DNA from: an uncultured Bacteroidales bacterium
Lineage (GTDB): Bacteria > Bacteroidota > Bacteroidia > Bacteroidales > WCHB1-69
Direction: 5' to 3'
Length of the DNA stretch: 62,700 nucleotides
NCBI GenBank assembly: GCA_905233745.1
Contig: CAJODA010000004.1
Coordinates: 1 to 62,700 of the forward strand
The stretch's first letter is position 1, and each line of letters opens with the position of its first letter. A program made the translations under genes and the position numbers. Under the pieces are notes generated by a model. That model saw nothing but the letters and a program-made list of their open reading frames with translations, searched no databases and was not told the origin of the DNA. Positions 24,418 to 33,025 of the stretch are shown here, one piece after another.

Positions 24418-24425
24418 TATTTTTG
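24418..24425 (+). promoter_or_regulatory. -7 box TATTTTTG for the AbiE-like pair
   Basis: TATTTTTG followed by CCGCG; ends about 50 bases before ATG 24476. Confidence 0.6.
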
Positions 24426-24432
24426 CCGCGTG

Positions 24433-24470
24433 TTTGTTCAAAAATAGAAGTTTGTTCAAAAAAATTGAAC
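24433..24470 (+). promoter_or_regulatory. Candidate autoregulatory operator of the AbiE-like pair
   Basis: TTTGTTCAAAAA occurs twice (24433-24444 and 24451-24462). The second copy is half of the inverted repeat GTTCAA-N5-TTGAAC (24454-24470). It sits just after the predicted transcription start. AbiEi antitoxins are known to bind inverted repeats at their own promoter; applying that here is inference. Confidence 0.5.
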
Positions 24471-24475
24471 ATCGC

Positions 24476-25075
24476 ATGAAAAATGAAAAAAAAGACAATA
24501 TGCAAAAGACAGAATTATTGATCACCTTTTATCTCTTGCGATCGAAAGAGAATGTGAACCGGACGATACGGGAAATTGCCGCTGAAACGGGTGTCTCGGT
24601 TGGGTCTGTACATGGTGTGCTCAAAAAATTGACAGAGCAAGGGTATATCGTGGAATCTGGCGACCGTCGCATCTTGCGCAAACGAGCAAATCTGATTGAA
24701 CGTTGGGCACATGGATATGCAGACGGACTGAAAAACAAGCTGTTAATCAACCGATTCACCTTTCTGACACCACAAGTCAGGGAACAGTGGCAAGACATCG
24801 TGCTGCCATCAAGCTGTCATTGGGGTGGCGAGCCCGCAGCTGCATTATTAGATGCTTACATACAACCGGGGAAATGGGAAGTCTATGTACCCGACAATGC
24901 CAATGCATTGATTATTACGGGAAGAATGATTCCAGCTCCTCAAGGAGAAATTTATGTTCACAAACAATTTTGGCCGGGCAATGAGATGCCGTTGTTGGTG
25001 GTCTATGCCGACCTGCTGGCAACTGGGGATGACCGCTGCCGTGAGGCCGCCGAACGTTTAAAAACGCAGCTGTAA
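24476..25075 (+). CDS. AbiEi-like type IV antitoxin with winged helix
   Basis: 199 aa from ATG 24476; the TTG at 24434 in the track falls in the operator, and ATG 24500 is an alternative. The N-terminal winged helix (RTIREIAAETGVSVGSVHGVLKKLTEQGYI) binds DNA. The C-terminal domain contains WGGEPAAALLDAYIQPGKWEVYV, typical of AbiEi-family antitoxins. In type IV systems the antitoxin represses its operon and counteracts the nucleotidyltransferase toxin without forming a stable complex. Followed after one base by the nucleotidyltransferase gene. Confidence 0.72.
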   Translation: MKNEKKDNMQKTELLITFYLLRSKENVNRTIREIAAETGVSVGSVHGVLKKLTEQGYIVESGDRRILRKRANLIERWAHGYADGLKNKLLINRFTFLTPQVREQWQDIVLPSSCHWGGEPAAALLDAYIQPGKWEVYVPDNANALIITGRMIPAPQGEIYVHKQFWPGNEMPLLVVYADLLATGDDRCREAAERLKTQL

Positions 25076-25076
25076 A

Positions 25077-25979
25077 ATGGAATATCATATTCATAAAACG
25101 GACTTGCAGAACCGGTTGCTTGCAGATACCTTGCAGGCATTGGCCGAATGTTACGCAAAGATGGGAATGGAATTGTATGTGGTGGGTGCAGCAGCACGTG
25201 ACATCACTATGCATTTGCATAACATACAAAACGTTCCACGTCGCACGCTGGATTTGGATGTCGCAGTAGCCTTGAAAAATTGGGAGCAATACAGTCAGCT
25301 GTCAGACATGCTTTTGCAACGCGATTTTGTGAAAGCACCTGAAAAGCAATGCTTTTATTACGAAGGTATTAAACCATACAAATATGAGGTGGATATAGTC
25401 CCTTTCGGGATGATTGCTGAACAAGAGGTGGTAGCTTGGCCACCTGACGACTCGCCTATAATGTCAGTCCGTTGTTTCAATGATGTAATGCAATATGCTG
25501 ACACAATATGTGTTGAAAACATCTTCTCCTTTAAGATTGCTTCTTTGAGCGGACAGTTCCTGATCAAACTTGACACTTGGTCAGACCGTCACACATCAAC
25601 GAAAAAAGATGCTGCGGACATGGTCTTCTTCCTACAAAACACATATGTGGCGTACGCTTTAGCGCGACCTGAAATACCGCCTGAGATAGATGTAGATGCC
25701 AACCGATTTGACGTGATGGTGGCAGGGGCCGAATGGATAGCCTCCGACCTGAAACAGATGCTCACGACTGAGCATCGGCTTTTTTATGCGAACCTATTTC
25801 ATGAAGAGGTGAGCAAAGGAGAAGAAAGTGCATTGCTGAACGACCTGCTTGACATGTCAAGCACCAAATACTACGACCTGTTCCGCCGCGCCTTGCAGCG
25901 AATGGCGGAAATACTAAACACTTCCCCATTCTTCCCAGCCACACATCCATGCGCCCACATTCTCAACCCTAAACTCTAA
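25077..25979 (+). CDS. Nucleotidyltransferase, toxin partner of the AbiEi-like protein
   Basis: 300 aa. Pol-beta-type nucleotidyltransferase signs: VVGAAARDI (G-x3-RD variant of the GS motif), RTLDLDVAVAL with the DxDxA catalytic acids, and a third acid in YEVDIVPFG. SLSGQFLIKLDTWSDRHTSTKKDAADMVFFL carries the K-x-DxxD pattern seen in AbiEii-type enzymes. It probably modifies RNA or NTP pools on antitoxin loss, for example during phage infection. Its stop overlaps the remnant of a GH97 gene from the other strand. It could be a solitary housekeeping enzyme, but the paired layout argues for toxin or defence. Confidence 0.72.
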   Translation: MEYHIHKTDLQNRLLADTLQALAECYAKMGMELYVVGAAARDITMHLHNIQNVPRRTLDLDVAVALKNWEQYSQLSDMLLQRDFVKAPEKQCFYYEGIKPYKYEVDIVPFGMIAEQEVVAWPPDDSPIMSVRCFNDVMQYADTICVENIFSFKIASLSGQFLIKLDTWSDRHTSTKKDAADMVFFLQNTYVAYALARPEIPPEIDVDANRFDVMVAGAEWIASDLKQMLTTEHRLFYANLFHEEVSKGEESALLNDLLDMSSTKYYDLFRRALQRMAEILNTSPFFPATHPCAHILNPKL

Positions 25980-26402
25980 ACTATTATCTCTCCACTATCA
26001 CCGCCGCTCCCCCTCCTGGGGGCCAATTCCACACTCAACTTGCCCTCGTCAGGCACGGAAATCGTTTTCTTCTGGTAGTCAACGCCTTTGCGGTGCGCGT
26101 TGTGAACATCCACAAACATCGTCACCGCGCCGGAGGTGATGCCCATGTCCTTAAGGTCAATCTCAATAGTACGGGCGTTCCAGTCGGTGATAGGCTCCTT
26201 GAAGGCGGTCTCGAAGCGGTAGGCCACGCCGGAGTTGTACACGCAGAACACAACGCTATAGCCCGCTTTATACTGGAGATACAGCTCATTATACTGTTCG
26301 TGAATGGTGTCCTTGCGGTACAGCGGGGTTTCTGGTTTGGGTAGTCTGCGACAAAATGGACAATCCGCAGACAAGGAGAAATATGACAAGGAGGTTTTTC
26401 AT
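25976..26402 (-). pseudogene. Remnant of a GH97 glycoside hydrolase (alpha-glucosidase/galactosidase family)
   Basis: An intact signal peptide (MKNLLVIFLLVCGLSILSQ) starts at ATG 26402, then the frame shifts by one. The main ORF then gives IHEQYNELYLQYK ... NSGVAYRFET, matching the GH97 N-terminal domain. It jumps straight to DWNARTIEIDLKDMGI ... VDVHNAHRKGVDY, matching the GH97 C-terminal domain. The whole catalytic barrel, around 500 residues, is missing. A last frameshift at a G run hides a proper GGGAAVIVER end. At least two deletions and two frameshifts make this clearly dead. Confidence 0.8.
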
Positions 26403-26470
26403 GAGTGTAGCGTTTTGAAAACTACTGCAAAAACACAAAAAAATCCCCCCCCACCAGTGTAACCTTTTGT

Positions 26471-26478
26471 TATTTTTG
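26471..26478 (+). promoter_or_regulatory. -7 box TATTTTTG for the fused sigma factor gene
   Basis: TATTTTTG followed by CGTCATC, 26 bases before ATG 26505. Confidence 0.6.
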
Positions 26479-26504
26479 CGTCATCACTATGTAATAGGAA
26501 AAAA

Positions 26505-27527
26505 ATGGAGAATGCTGAATTTTGGGAAAGGATGTATGTGGCCAACATTGGCAAGATGATCGGGCTTTGTCACCGCTATGTCAATGACTTATCGTTGGCG
26601 GAGGATTTAGCGCACGAAGCGTTTCTCAAGGCGATTGAGCGTGCCGACACCTTCCGTGCAACAGGCAATTTCGAGGCCTGGCTCATGCGTATCACCGTGA
26701 ACCACACCATCCAGCACCTGCGAAAGAGAATTGATATGGTGCCGGTTGAGGACGAGGAGACGCCCGATGTTGCCACTGAGGAAACCCCGGTTTTAGGAAT
26801 GGACTTTACTCAAGAGGAATTGCTTCAGACAGTGCAACAACTGCCAGTCCGGGAGCGTACTGTTTTCAATCTCTATGCCATTGACAAACAGTCACACGCC
26901 TACATTGCCGACCTGCTGAATATCTCCATCGCAAGTTCCAAAGAGACGCTGTATCGGGCCCGTAAGCGATTGCGACAGTCGCTCAATCAGATGGCTCAAA
27001 AGCAAGAAAAACGAAAAAAGGGAGTTTTTGTCATGATACTGCTATCATTTTTACATCATTCCGAGGCCGCTCGCACCGACCGGATGTTCCGAAACGGGCT
27101 CTCCTCTTTGGAGTATGCACCGGCGAAACCGTTCTCAACTGTCCAGATACGGCAGGCGGCGGCAGAGGCCCCGTCCAGTTCCGGCGTGTTTGTGGCGACA
27201 CACCGTGCGGCATTAGCCACCGCCACCATTGCGGGGGTTGTCGGCGGAGTCTGCATCTGGCAAGTTGCCCGTACTGCGTTGGCCAACAATCCGTTGCAAG
27301 ATCCGATTCCAACATCCGAATCGTCTGTTTCTATTCCTGTTGACAGTATTGGCGAGAAAAAAATATCTGTTGAGACACATGAAGCGAACATGGCATTGGA
27401 AAACCGCGAGGCGCAAAGCAACACCAAAATCATCATCGTTACCAAAGAAGTTGTGGTGAACGACACGGTTTTTATCCGTGACACCGCCATCGTGAAAGAC
27501 ACGCTCTATTTAATGGAAAAGCCATGA
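26505..27527 (+). CDS. ECF sigma factor fused to a membrane segment and periplasmic tail
   Basis: 340 aa, about twice a normal ECF factor. Region 2: about 8-80 (LSLAEDLAHEAFLKAIERADTF, NFEAWLMRITVNHTIQHLRKR). Region 4: about 105-165 (QQLPVRERTVFNLYAIDKQSHAYIADLLNIS). A basic linker follows, then a membrane helix around residues 228-250 (AALATATIAGVVGGVCIWQV), then about 90 periplasmic residues ending in VVVNDTVFIRDTAIVKDTLYL. Sigma and membrane partner, separate genes at 4747-5910, are one chain here. Its stop overlaps the next start by 4 bases (ATGA). It could act as a membrane-tethered sigma factor released by proteolysis or held in place. Confidence 0.82.
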   Translation: MENAEFWERMYVANIGKMIGLCHRYVNDLSLAEDLAHEAFLKAIERADTFRATGNFEAWLMRITVNHTIQHLRKRIDMVPVEDEETPDVATEETPVLGMDFTQEELLQTVQQLPVRERTVFNLYAIDKQSHAYIADLLNISIASSKETLYRARKRLRQSLNQMAQKQEKRKKGVFVMILLSFLHHSEAARTDRMFRNGLSSLEYAPAKPFSTVQIRQAAAEAPSSSGVFVATHRAALATATIAGVVGGVCIWQVARTALANNPLQDPIPTSESSVSIPVDSIGEKKISVETHEANMALENREAQSNTKIIIVTKEVVVNDTVFIRDTAIVKDTLYLMEKP

Positions 27528-29215
27528 AAAAACATTACATCATCCTGTTTTTAGTGCTGGTATTCAGTACGACGGAAGGTCTTCTCGCGCAAAGCACAGA
27601 CACCATGTATGTGGTGAAGCGGCACGTGGTGCGCGACACCGTTTATCTGCGTGACACGGTACGCATCCAAGACACCATCATTATCGCCGACTACATCCAC
27701 AGTGTGGAATTCAAGCGGCTGTTTTACGAGTTGAACGGTGCCGATGCGCAGACGCCGCCCGATTCGTTGGAAAAATTGTGGGCCCAGACGGTTACTTTTT
27801 TGGAAAATCGCGTCGTACATCATGAACAACAAAACGTTTCAACAATGGACAGCATCAAAAAATACGGTTTGGCGGGACTCATGCTGCTGGGCTTGAACGC
27901 CCTCGCGCCTGCGCAGACGCCTTCCCCTTCGCCCGCGGCACATCAGACGAAGGTGCAGAAAGTGCTTCATGACAGCCCATTCAATGGGATCCATTTCGGG
28001 TACACGCTGGAGGCGAATCTGGTTCACCCAGTGGAGATGACAAGTGTGAATACAGGTGCCAAAACATTCTCTTCTCTTCGCTTTGGCGGACGTTTGGGTT
28101 TGGAATGCTCCTACAATTTTGCAGATTATTTCGGCGTGTCGGCGGCCTTGGATTTTGGCTATATAGGGAAGGACAAGAGCGGTGTTTTTTACCCTTACTA
28201 CGGTGTGTCGATGCCTTTGAAGTTTGAGTTTCACCATCCAGTTGCAGACAAATTGTGGGTAACGGCAAATGTTGGGACTCAGCTGCGAATGCCGTGGAGC
28301 ACATTTCTTTACGGTTATGATGGCTCGAAAGGGAGTAATGAATCCAGTAATTATTTAGATGACTTTCAGCAAATAGATTATCATGACTTTGCTTACAACA
28401 GACGTGTGTTTTACGCAGATATTATGGTGGACGTGGGACTCTATTTTCAATTACCGAATCAAGACTATTTACGTTTCTTGGTAGGGTTAAATGTTGCTAC
28501 GACGGATTATTCAAGCGGTACGGTTTTGTCTGGAGCTTATCTTACGATGTATGACTACCCGTACGTATCTCAACGTAACCACTACCTCTACGGCCAGATT
28601 GCCTATTTGCACAGTTTCAGCAAACAGCGAGCCATCATGCAAGCGCAACCTCACTGGAATGCAGACAAGTCATTTTATCGTCATGAGTTTCGGTTGGGGG
28701 TGAGTGATCCCTTAGGCTTTACTTATCTGAGGGAATTGTTTGGTTCTTCTATTTTGGGAGAACCGATAGACGGTATCTCACCCACAAAGCAAATATTCAC
28801 TCCCGTGTTCTCCATGGACTATCATTACCGTGCCTCAAAATGGTTTTGGTTAGGCCTTACCGCTGGTTATAATTTATATAAAGAGAAAGGCTATGGGGAA
28901 CCAGAGAATCTTACGTGGCAGTATAAAGAGCATCATATTCTGATAATGCCCTCTTTGCGGTTCTCCTATCTTAACCGTCCGCATCTGACCCTTTACTCTG
29001 GGCTTTCCGTGGGTTTGTATATTAAACATGGACGAGAATACAGAGATGATGATTGTCTTATCCGGCCGATAACTACTGACCATAACAGAGTGTTCTCCGC
29101 GTTCCAACTTACCGCCTTCGGGTTGAAGGCTGGCGCAAAACACTGGTTCGGCAGTTTCGAACTGGGTGCCGGTATCAAAGGGTTCGTCAATTTTGGGGTG
29201 GGGTACGAGTTTTAA
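27524..29215 (+). CDS. Outer-membrane beta-barrel protein paired with the fused sigma factor
   Basis: 563 aa. Signal peptide ending in EGLLAQ. The first 45 mature residues hold DTVYLRDT/DTMYV/QDTIII units like those closing the sigma fusion. A periplasmic helical part with a possible second hydrophobic helix (GLAGLMLLGLNALAPAQT, about 115-135) follows. From about residue 160 it has the alternating strands of an OM barrel (GIHFGYTLEANLVHP, RFGGRLGLECSYNFADYFGVS) and ends in GVGYEF with a terminal Phe. It probably senses or is regulated by the adjacent sigma factor; a channel role is possible. Confidence 0.75.
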   Translation: MKKHYIILFLVLVFSTTEGLLAQSTDTMYVVKRHVVRDTVYLRDTVRIQDTIIIADYIHSVEFKRLFYELNGADAQTPPDSLEKLWAQTVTFLENRVVHHEQQNVSTMDSIKKYGLAGLMLLGLNALAPAQTPSPSPAAHQTKVQKVLHDSPFNGIHFGYTLEANLVHPVEMTSVNTGAKTFSSLRFGGRLGLECSYNFADYFGVSAALDFGYIGKDKSGVFYPYYGVSMPLKFEFHHPVADKLWVTANVGTQLRMPWSTFLYGYDGSKGSNESSNYLDDFQQIDYHDFAYNRRVFYADIMVDVGLYFQLPNQDYLRFLVGLNVATTDYSSGTVLSGAYLTMYDYPYVSQRNHYLYGQIAYLHSFSKQRAIMQAQPHWNADKSFYRHEFRLGVSDPLGFTYLRELFGSSILGEPIDGISPTKQIFTPVFSMDYHYRASKWFWLGLTAGYNLYKEKGYGEPENLTWQYKEHHILIMPSLRFSYLNRPHLTLYSGLSVGLYIKHGREYRDDDCLIRPITTDHNRVFSAFQLTAFGLKAGAKHWFGSFELGAGIKGFVNFGVGYEF

Positions 29216-29326
29216 AAAGATTCGTTTCATTGAAAAAGAATCCGAATGTGATTTATAATACGTATTAAATGATAAGTTTCGCCTGCACGACCTTCGCGCA
29301 GTCTAGTGCTCAACCAGCGTAAAATC

Positions 29327-31030
29327 CTACTTCACGGGGAACTCGAAATAAGTGTCCGGGAAAGGTTCGTCCCTGAGGGTGAAGTGCCACCATTCGCTAT
29401 CGTAGGGCTTGAACCCGTGTCGTAGCATAGCCTCACGCAGAATCATACGGTTGCGGAACTGCTCCTCCGTAATCCTGTCATTGACCGTATATTCCCCATT
29501 CTCGGGATGACCGCCAAAGTCGGGATGGCTTTCCTCGCCGAACCAGTCGAAAGTGCCGCCCATATCCAGTTCCTTTTCCGTATTCATATCGAAGAGGGTC
29601 AGGTCAACGGTTGAGCCTCGCGTGTGCCCGCTCTTCTCTGCTATGTAATCGAGTTCAAAGAGCCGGCTTTTGTCCACATTGGGGTAGAAATAGCGCCGCA
29701 TAAGCGTATCGGACACATCGGCCCCCCAACGCATAAAATGATCCACCGCCATCTGCGGACGGTAGGCATCGTATATCTTCAACCGGTAGCCGAGGCGCAT
29801 CACATCATCGCTGACGGCCTTCAAGCTGTCGGCAGCCTGTTTCGTCAACAAAGCAACGGGCTGCAAATAGCCGTCAATACGTTCTCCCACAAAATTATAG
29901 GTGCCGTAGTAACGAATCTCCAGAATGGCATCCGGCACCACTTCAGCAATTTTCACAAACTGGCTAGCATCAAGTTCCGGCGCGTTTTTCTTTGGCTCAC
30001 GCAGCTCTTTCGTTCGCACAACACGCTGTTTGCCAGGCATGTCAAACGTTAGGCTAGCGCCATCCGCACGCACGTCCAACGTCACCGGGGCGCCTATAAC
30101 GAGCGGCAAGTTCTTGCGCTCGTGTCCCGCCGGAAATCCGCACATCACCGGGATGTTGTACGGGGCCAAAAGTTCCCGCAACATCTCCACTTCACTATCG
30201 TAGCCCAAGTCTATGTCGCAGTCGGAGAAATCACCCAAGATGACACCCTTGCAATGGGACAGCGCTCCGCTCATTTTCAATACATTGAAAAGACGGTCTA
30301 TGCTGTGCAACGTCTCCTCCACCTCTTCCACGAAGAGGATAAGGTCGGCGCCACCGATTGTCTCGGACTGCATACCCATCAGTGGTGCAAAGGAGGCCAA
30401 ATTTCCACCCACAAGGGTGCCGGTAGCATGTCCGGGAATGTTAAGTTCGTGCGCCGGGAGCTCATAGCGCGGCACCTGGCCCTTGAGCAGGTCACGCACG
30501 AGCGTGCATGAGAGGTCCGTTCCACCCCGTTCGCCAATATTGCAACCCATGACCCCATGGATGCCCATCACACCGGCACACACTTCCATGCCAAGAAGCG
30601 TGGTAATGTCGCTATACCCCACTATCCATTTGGGATTGGAAGTCATCTCCTCCAGCGGAAGCTCCTCCGCCAAATGCAGAGTCCCATAGCCCCCACGCAT
30701 ACAGACGACAGCCTTGATATCAGGGTCGTTGAGCGCCCAGCGAAGATCGGCGAGCCTTTCCTCCGGCGTGCCAGCATACTTGTCCCTGTACCGCTTGCCC
30801 ACATTAGGGCCTACAACCGGCTTAAATCCCCAGTTCTTCAGCACATTCGCCGCCTTGCGGGTTGATTCTTCGGAAACGTAATATGATGGAGTGATGAGTG
30901 CCACCTTGTCCCCGGATTTCAAATAGTCGGGTGCAACACACTTCAATGTCGCGTCACTCTGCTGTCCCTTTGCAAAAGGCACCAGCGTGACAAACAGCAA
31001 TACTAGGAAGGATTTGAAAAACTTTGACAT
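29327..31030 (-). CDS. Fused LD-carboxypeptidase (S66) and VanX-like D,D-dipeptidase (M15D)
   Basis: 567 aa with a signal peptide ending in AKGQ. Residues about 32-345 form a complete S66 muramoyl-tetrapeptide carboxypeptidase: RGGYG, nucleophile Ser in VGYSD (about 140), Glu in LFVEEV, and His in GFPAGH. Residues about 360-567 form an M15D domain: SGHTRGSTVD gives the zinc His and Asp (SxHxxGxAxD form), EWWHF gives the catalytic Glu and third zinc His. S66 trims D-Ala from tetrapeptides; M15D splits D-Ala-D-Ala or similar. Both would act on muropeptides in the periplasm. Such a fusion is unusual as far as I know. Confidence 0.88.
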   Translation of the reverse strand: MSKFFKSFLVLLFVTLVPFAKGQQSDATLKCVAPDYLKSGDKVALITPSYYVSEESTRKAANVLKNWGFKPVVGPNVGKRYRDKYAGTPEERLADLRWALNDPDIKAVVCMRGGYGTLHLAEELPLEEMTSNPKWIVGYSDITTLLGMEVCAGVMGIHGVMGCNIGERGGTDLSCTLVRDLLKGQVPRYELPAHELNIPGHATGTLVGGNLASFAPLMGMQSETIGGADLILFVEEVEETLHSIDRLFNVLKMSGALSHCKGVILGDFSDCDIDLGYDSEVEMLRELLAPYNIPVMCGFPAGHERKNLPLVIGAPVTLDVRADGASLTFDMPGKQRVVRTKELREPKKNAPELDASQFVKIAEVVPDAILEIRYYGTYNFVGERIDGYLQPVALLTKQAADSLKAVSDDVMRLGYRLKIYDAYRPQMAVDHFMRWGADVSDTLMRRYFYPNVDKSRLFELDYIAEKSGHTRGSTVDLTLFDMNTEKELDMGGTFDWFGEESHPDFGGHPENGEYTVNDRITEEQFRNRMILREAMLRHGFKPYDSEWWHFTLRDEPFPDTYFEFPVK

Positions 31031-31068
31031 TTTTGAATACTAGCTATGAAGTTAAACAGTTTCAGAGC

Positions 31069-31998
31069 TCAACTATTATTGAGCAGGGCAAGGGTTTGGT
31101 CATAAAATTCATCAAAATCATTGATGCGCAGCAGTTGTCGAAGCGTATCTGATGGCAAGCGGAGGTGGAATGCGTAATAGTGCCACAATTCCTTAAGTTT
31201 CGCCAAGGTGCTTTTCTCTTTTACTGCATCCAGCATCTCACTAGTCCAAAGCTGGTAGTATTTCAGGAAGCGCTGGCGACTGTCTCCCGTGTCCATTCCC
31301 TTGAGTTCCTCGGCCAGGAAAGGGTTTTGCAGGACACCTCGGCCCAGCATCCAGTCATCCACGGTCGGGAAGCGGACACTTAGCCGCTGGTAATCTTCCA
31401 CAGAAAACAAGTCACCACTGTAAACGATTCTGTGTGTCGTATGGCGACAGAACACGTCCATTTGTTCTAAGTCGGGGGTACCGTCGTACATCTGCACGCC
31501 CAATCGAGGGTGTATAACAATAAAATCCAGGGGGTAATTCTCCAGGCGTTCCAGAATAGCCAGGCCCTCTGAGGGGTCAAGGAGGCCCAGTCGCATTTTC
31601 ACGGAAAATCTGAAGGGTGTCTGTGTGGTGGCGGCGCGCACCACTGCTTCCACGGTGTCTGGATCGGGCATAATGCCGCACCCGCGCCGCCGGCGCACCA
31701 CTTGGGCCACCGGACAGCCGATGTTCCAGTTGAACGCTTCATAGCCGTACAGATTGTGCACCGCCCGCATGGTATCCACAAAATGATCCGGTTTGTTGCC
31801 CATCAACTGCGGTATGGCCGGCACCTGCGTATTGTGTTTCGGCCAGATGTCACGCCAATTGCGCACATTCAGTTTCGCAGCCTCCTGAACGGGCAAAAAG
31901 GGTGTAACACAACAGTCCATACCGCCAAAGTGGCGATACAGACTGTTGCGGAACATAAAGTTCGTAATTCCGTGCAGGGGCGCCAGCCAGATTCTCAT
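31069..31998 (-). CDS. dus: tRNA-dihydrouridine synthase
   Basis: 309 aa from ATG 31998 (MRIWLAPLHGITNFMFR); the track start at 32013 would overlap the previous gene, whereas this ATG comes one base after its stop. FMN-dependent TIM barrel reducing uridines in tRNA. Dus signs: APLHGITN at the N-terminus, NWNIGCPVAQV with the catalytic Cys, FSVKMRLG, VIHPRLGVQMYDG, and ILGRGVLQNP-like MLGRGVLQNPFL. It follows the Bacteroidota DusB/C-like form, though which uridine is modified is not readable. It is co-directional with the upstream T9SS protein. Confidence 0.9.
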   Translation of the reverse strand: MRIWLAPLHGITNFMFRNSLYRHFGGMDCCVTPFLPVQEAAKLNVRNWRDIWPKHNTQVPAIPQLMGNKPDHFVDTMRAVHNLYGYEAFNWNIGCPVAQVVRRRRGCGIMPDPDTVEAVVRAATTQTPFRFSVKMRLGLLDPSEGLAILERLENYPLDFIVIHPRLGVQMYDGTPDLEQMDVFCRHTTHRIVYSGDLFSVEDYQRLSVRFPTVDDWMLGRGVLQNPFLAEELKGMDTGDSRQRFLKYYQLWTSEMLDAVKEKSTLAKLKELWHYYAFHLRLPSDTLRQLLRINDFDEFYDQTLALLNNS

Positions 31999-31999
31999 C

Positions 32000-32974
32000 C
32001 TACTGGACCACAACTTTTTTGGTCAGCGTCTGGTTCCCTTGTTCAATAAACAGCATGTAAACACCGGGAACCAAGCTGTGGACATTCACCTCTTCCACAC
32101 CTGTGACGTTCTTTCTAAACGCTATTGTACGACCGGTGAGATCTGAAAGTTTATACTGATAACGTTCACCGGAGGCCGGGGCAATGCAGAAACGGTCTGT
32201 TGCAGGGTTGGGATAGATGTTGACTTTCACAGTTTCGTGCTCCGCGACACCCACGTAATAGTTGAGCTCCACGTCATCCACATAGAGTTCTGTAGAGTCG
32301 CTGGTGGTAAATCCACCGGAAGCGATGATAATGCAGATGGAATCGCACGGAGCAAACGGACTGTCAAAGGAGCAAACCAGCTGTGTGTACTCAGGTAAAG
32401 TTTCAGAGACCTCAATTTGCGCATAAGACACAGGGGTGCCATTCTGCTTGGTATAGGCAATAACGCGCATGGTATCCATATTCTGAGGCAGATACTTCAC
32501 CCATAATTTCAGGTTTTCGGGAGTGCTCTCACAGGGCATACCGGAAGCCAAAGAATTCAAGAAAGTGGCCAGAGACTCAATATTATCCATATTCAAGCTA
32601 TCCAAACCGCCACTAATCAAATCCGTAATGACACTCATCGGGATATTGAACTCTCCGGCGCTACCCAACTGGGCGATACCGGGAATCTTCAAGCTGTAAG
32701 AGGTAGAAGGCACACCGATGGTGGAAGCCATCAGTTTGAGGGCATAGTTCCCGCTATGCGCATCAGAGGTTTGTGAACCGAAGTTCGCACTCACAGGATA
32801 GGGAAATTCTCCAATATACGGGAGAGTGGCTATCACATTACCACTGATACTGGTGGTCCAGTTATCCGGCCGGCCATTGGTCCAGTTTTCAAACCCACCG
32901 TTCGGCACTGTGGTTTGTGCCATGGCACATGCCACTAAAGCCACTAAAAAGAGGGAAAAAATCGATTTTTTCAT
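32000..32974 (-). CDS. T9SS-sorted secreted protein with jelly-roll (PCMD-like) domain
   Basis: 324 aa. Signal peptide ending in CAMAQ. A galactose-binding-like beta domain starts at VPNGGFENWTNGRPDNWTTS and ends near LYVDDVELNYYVG, typical of PCMD-type carbohydrate-related modules. A type A T9SS sorting domain closes the protein (VNIYPNPATDRFCI ... VPGVYMLFIEQGNQTLTKKVVVQ). Exported, probably glycan-binding. No catalytic residues are recognised. Confidence 0.82.
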   Translation of the reverse strand: MKKSIFSLFLVALVACAMAQTTVPNGGFENWTNGRPDNWTTSISGNVIATLPYIGEFPYPVSANFGSQTSDAHSGNYALKLMASTIGVPSTSYSLKIPGIAQLGSAGEFNIPMSVITDLISGGLDSLNMDNIESLATFLNSLASGMPCESTPENLKLWVKYLPQNMDTMRVIAYTKQNGTPVSYAQIEVSETLPEYTQLVCSFDSPFAPCDSICIIIASGGFTTSDSTELYVDDVELNYYVGVAEHETVKVNIYPNPATDRFCIAPASGERYQYKLSDLTGRTIAFRKNVTGVEEVNVHSLVPGVYMLFIEQGNQTLTKKVVVQ

Positions 32975-33025
32975 ATTATTGGGATTTTTAAAGATTTAAT
33001 ACAATTGTCAATCCAATATCGTTCA

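Noticed and set aside
23839-24433. Structured RNA gene in the gap
   Set aside because: No match to features of tmRNA, RNase P, SRP RNA or 6S RNA was seen; only short repeats and one palindrome.
24434-24475. N-terminal extension of the AbiEi-like protein from TTG 24434
   Set aside because: This stretch holds the direct and inverted repeats right after the promoter box and reads as operator DNA.
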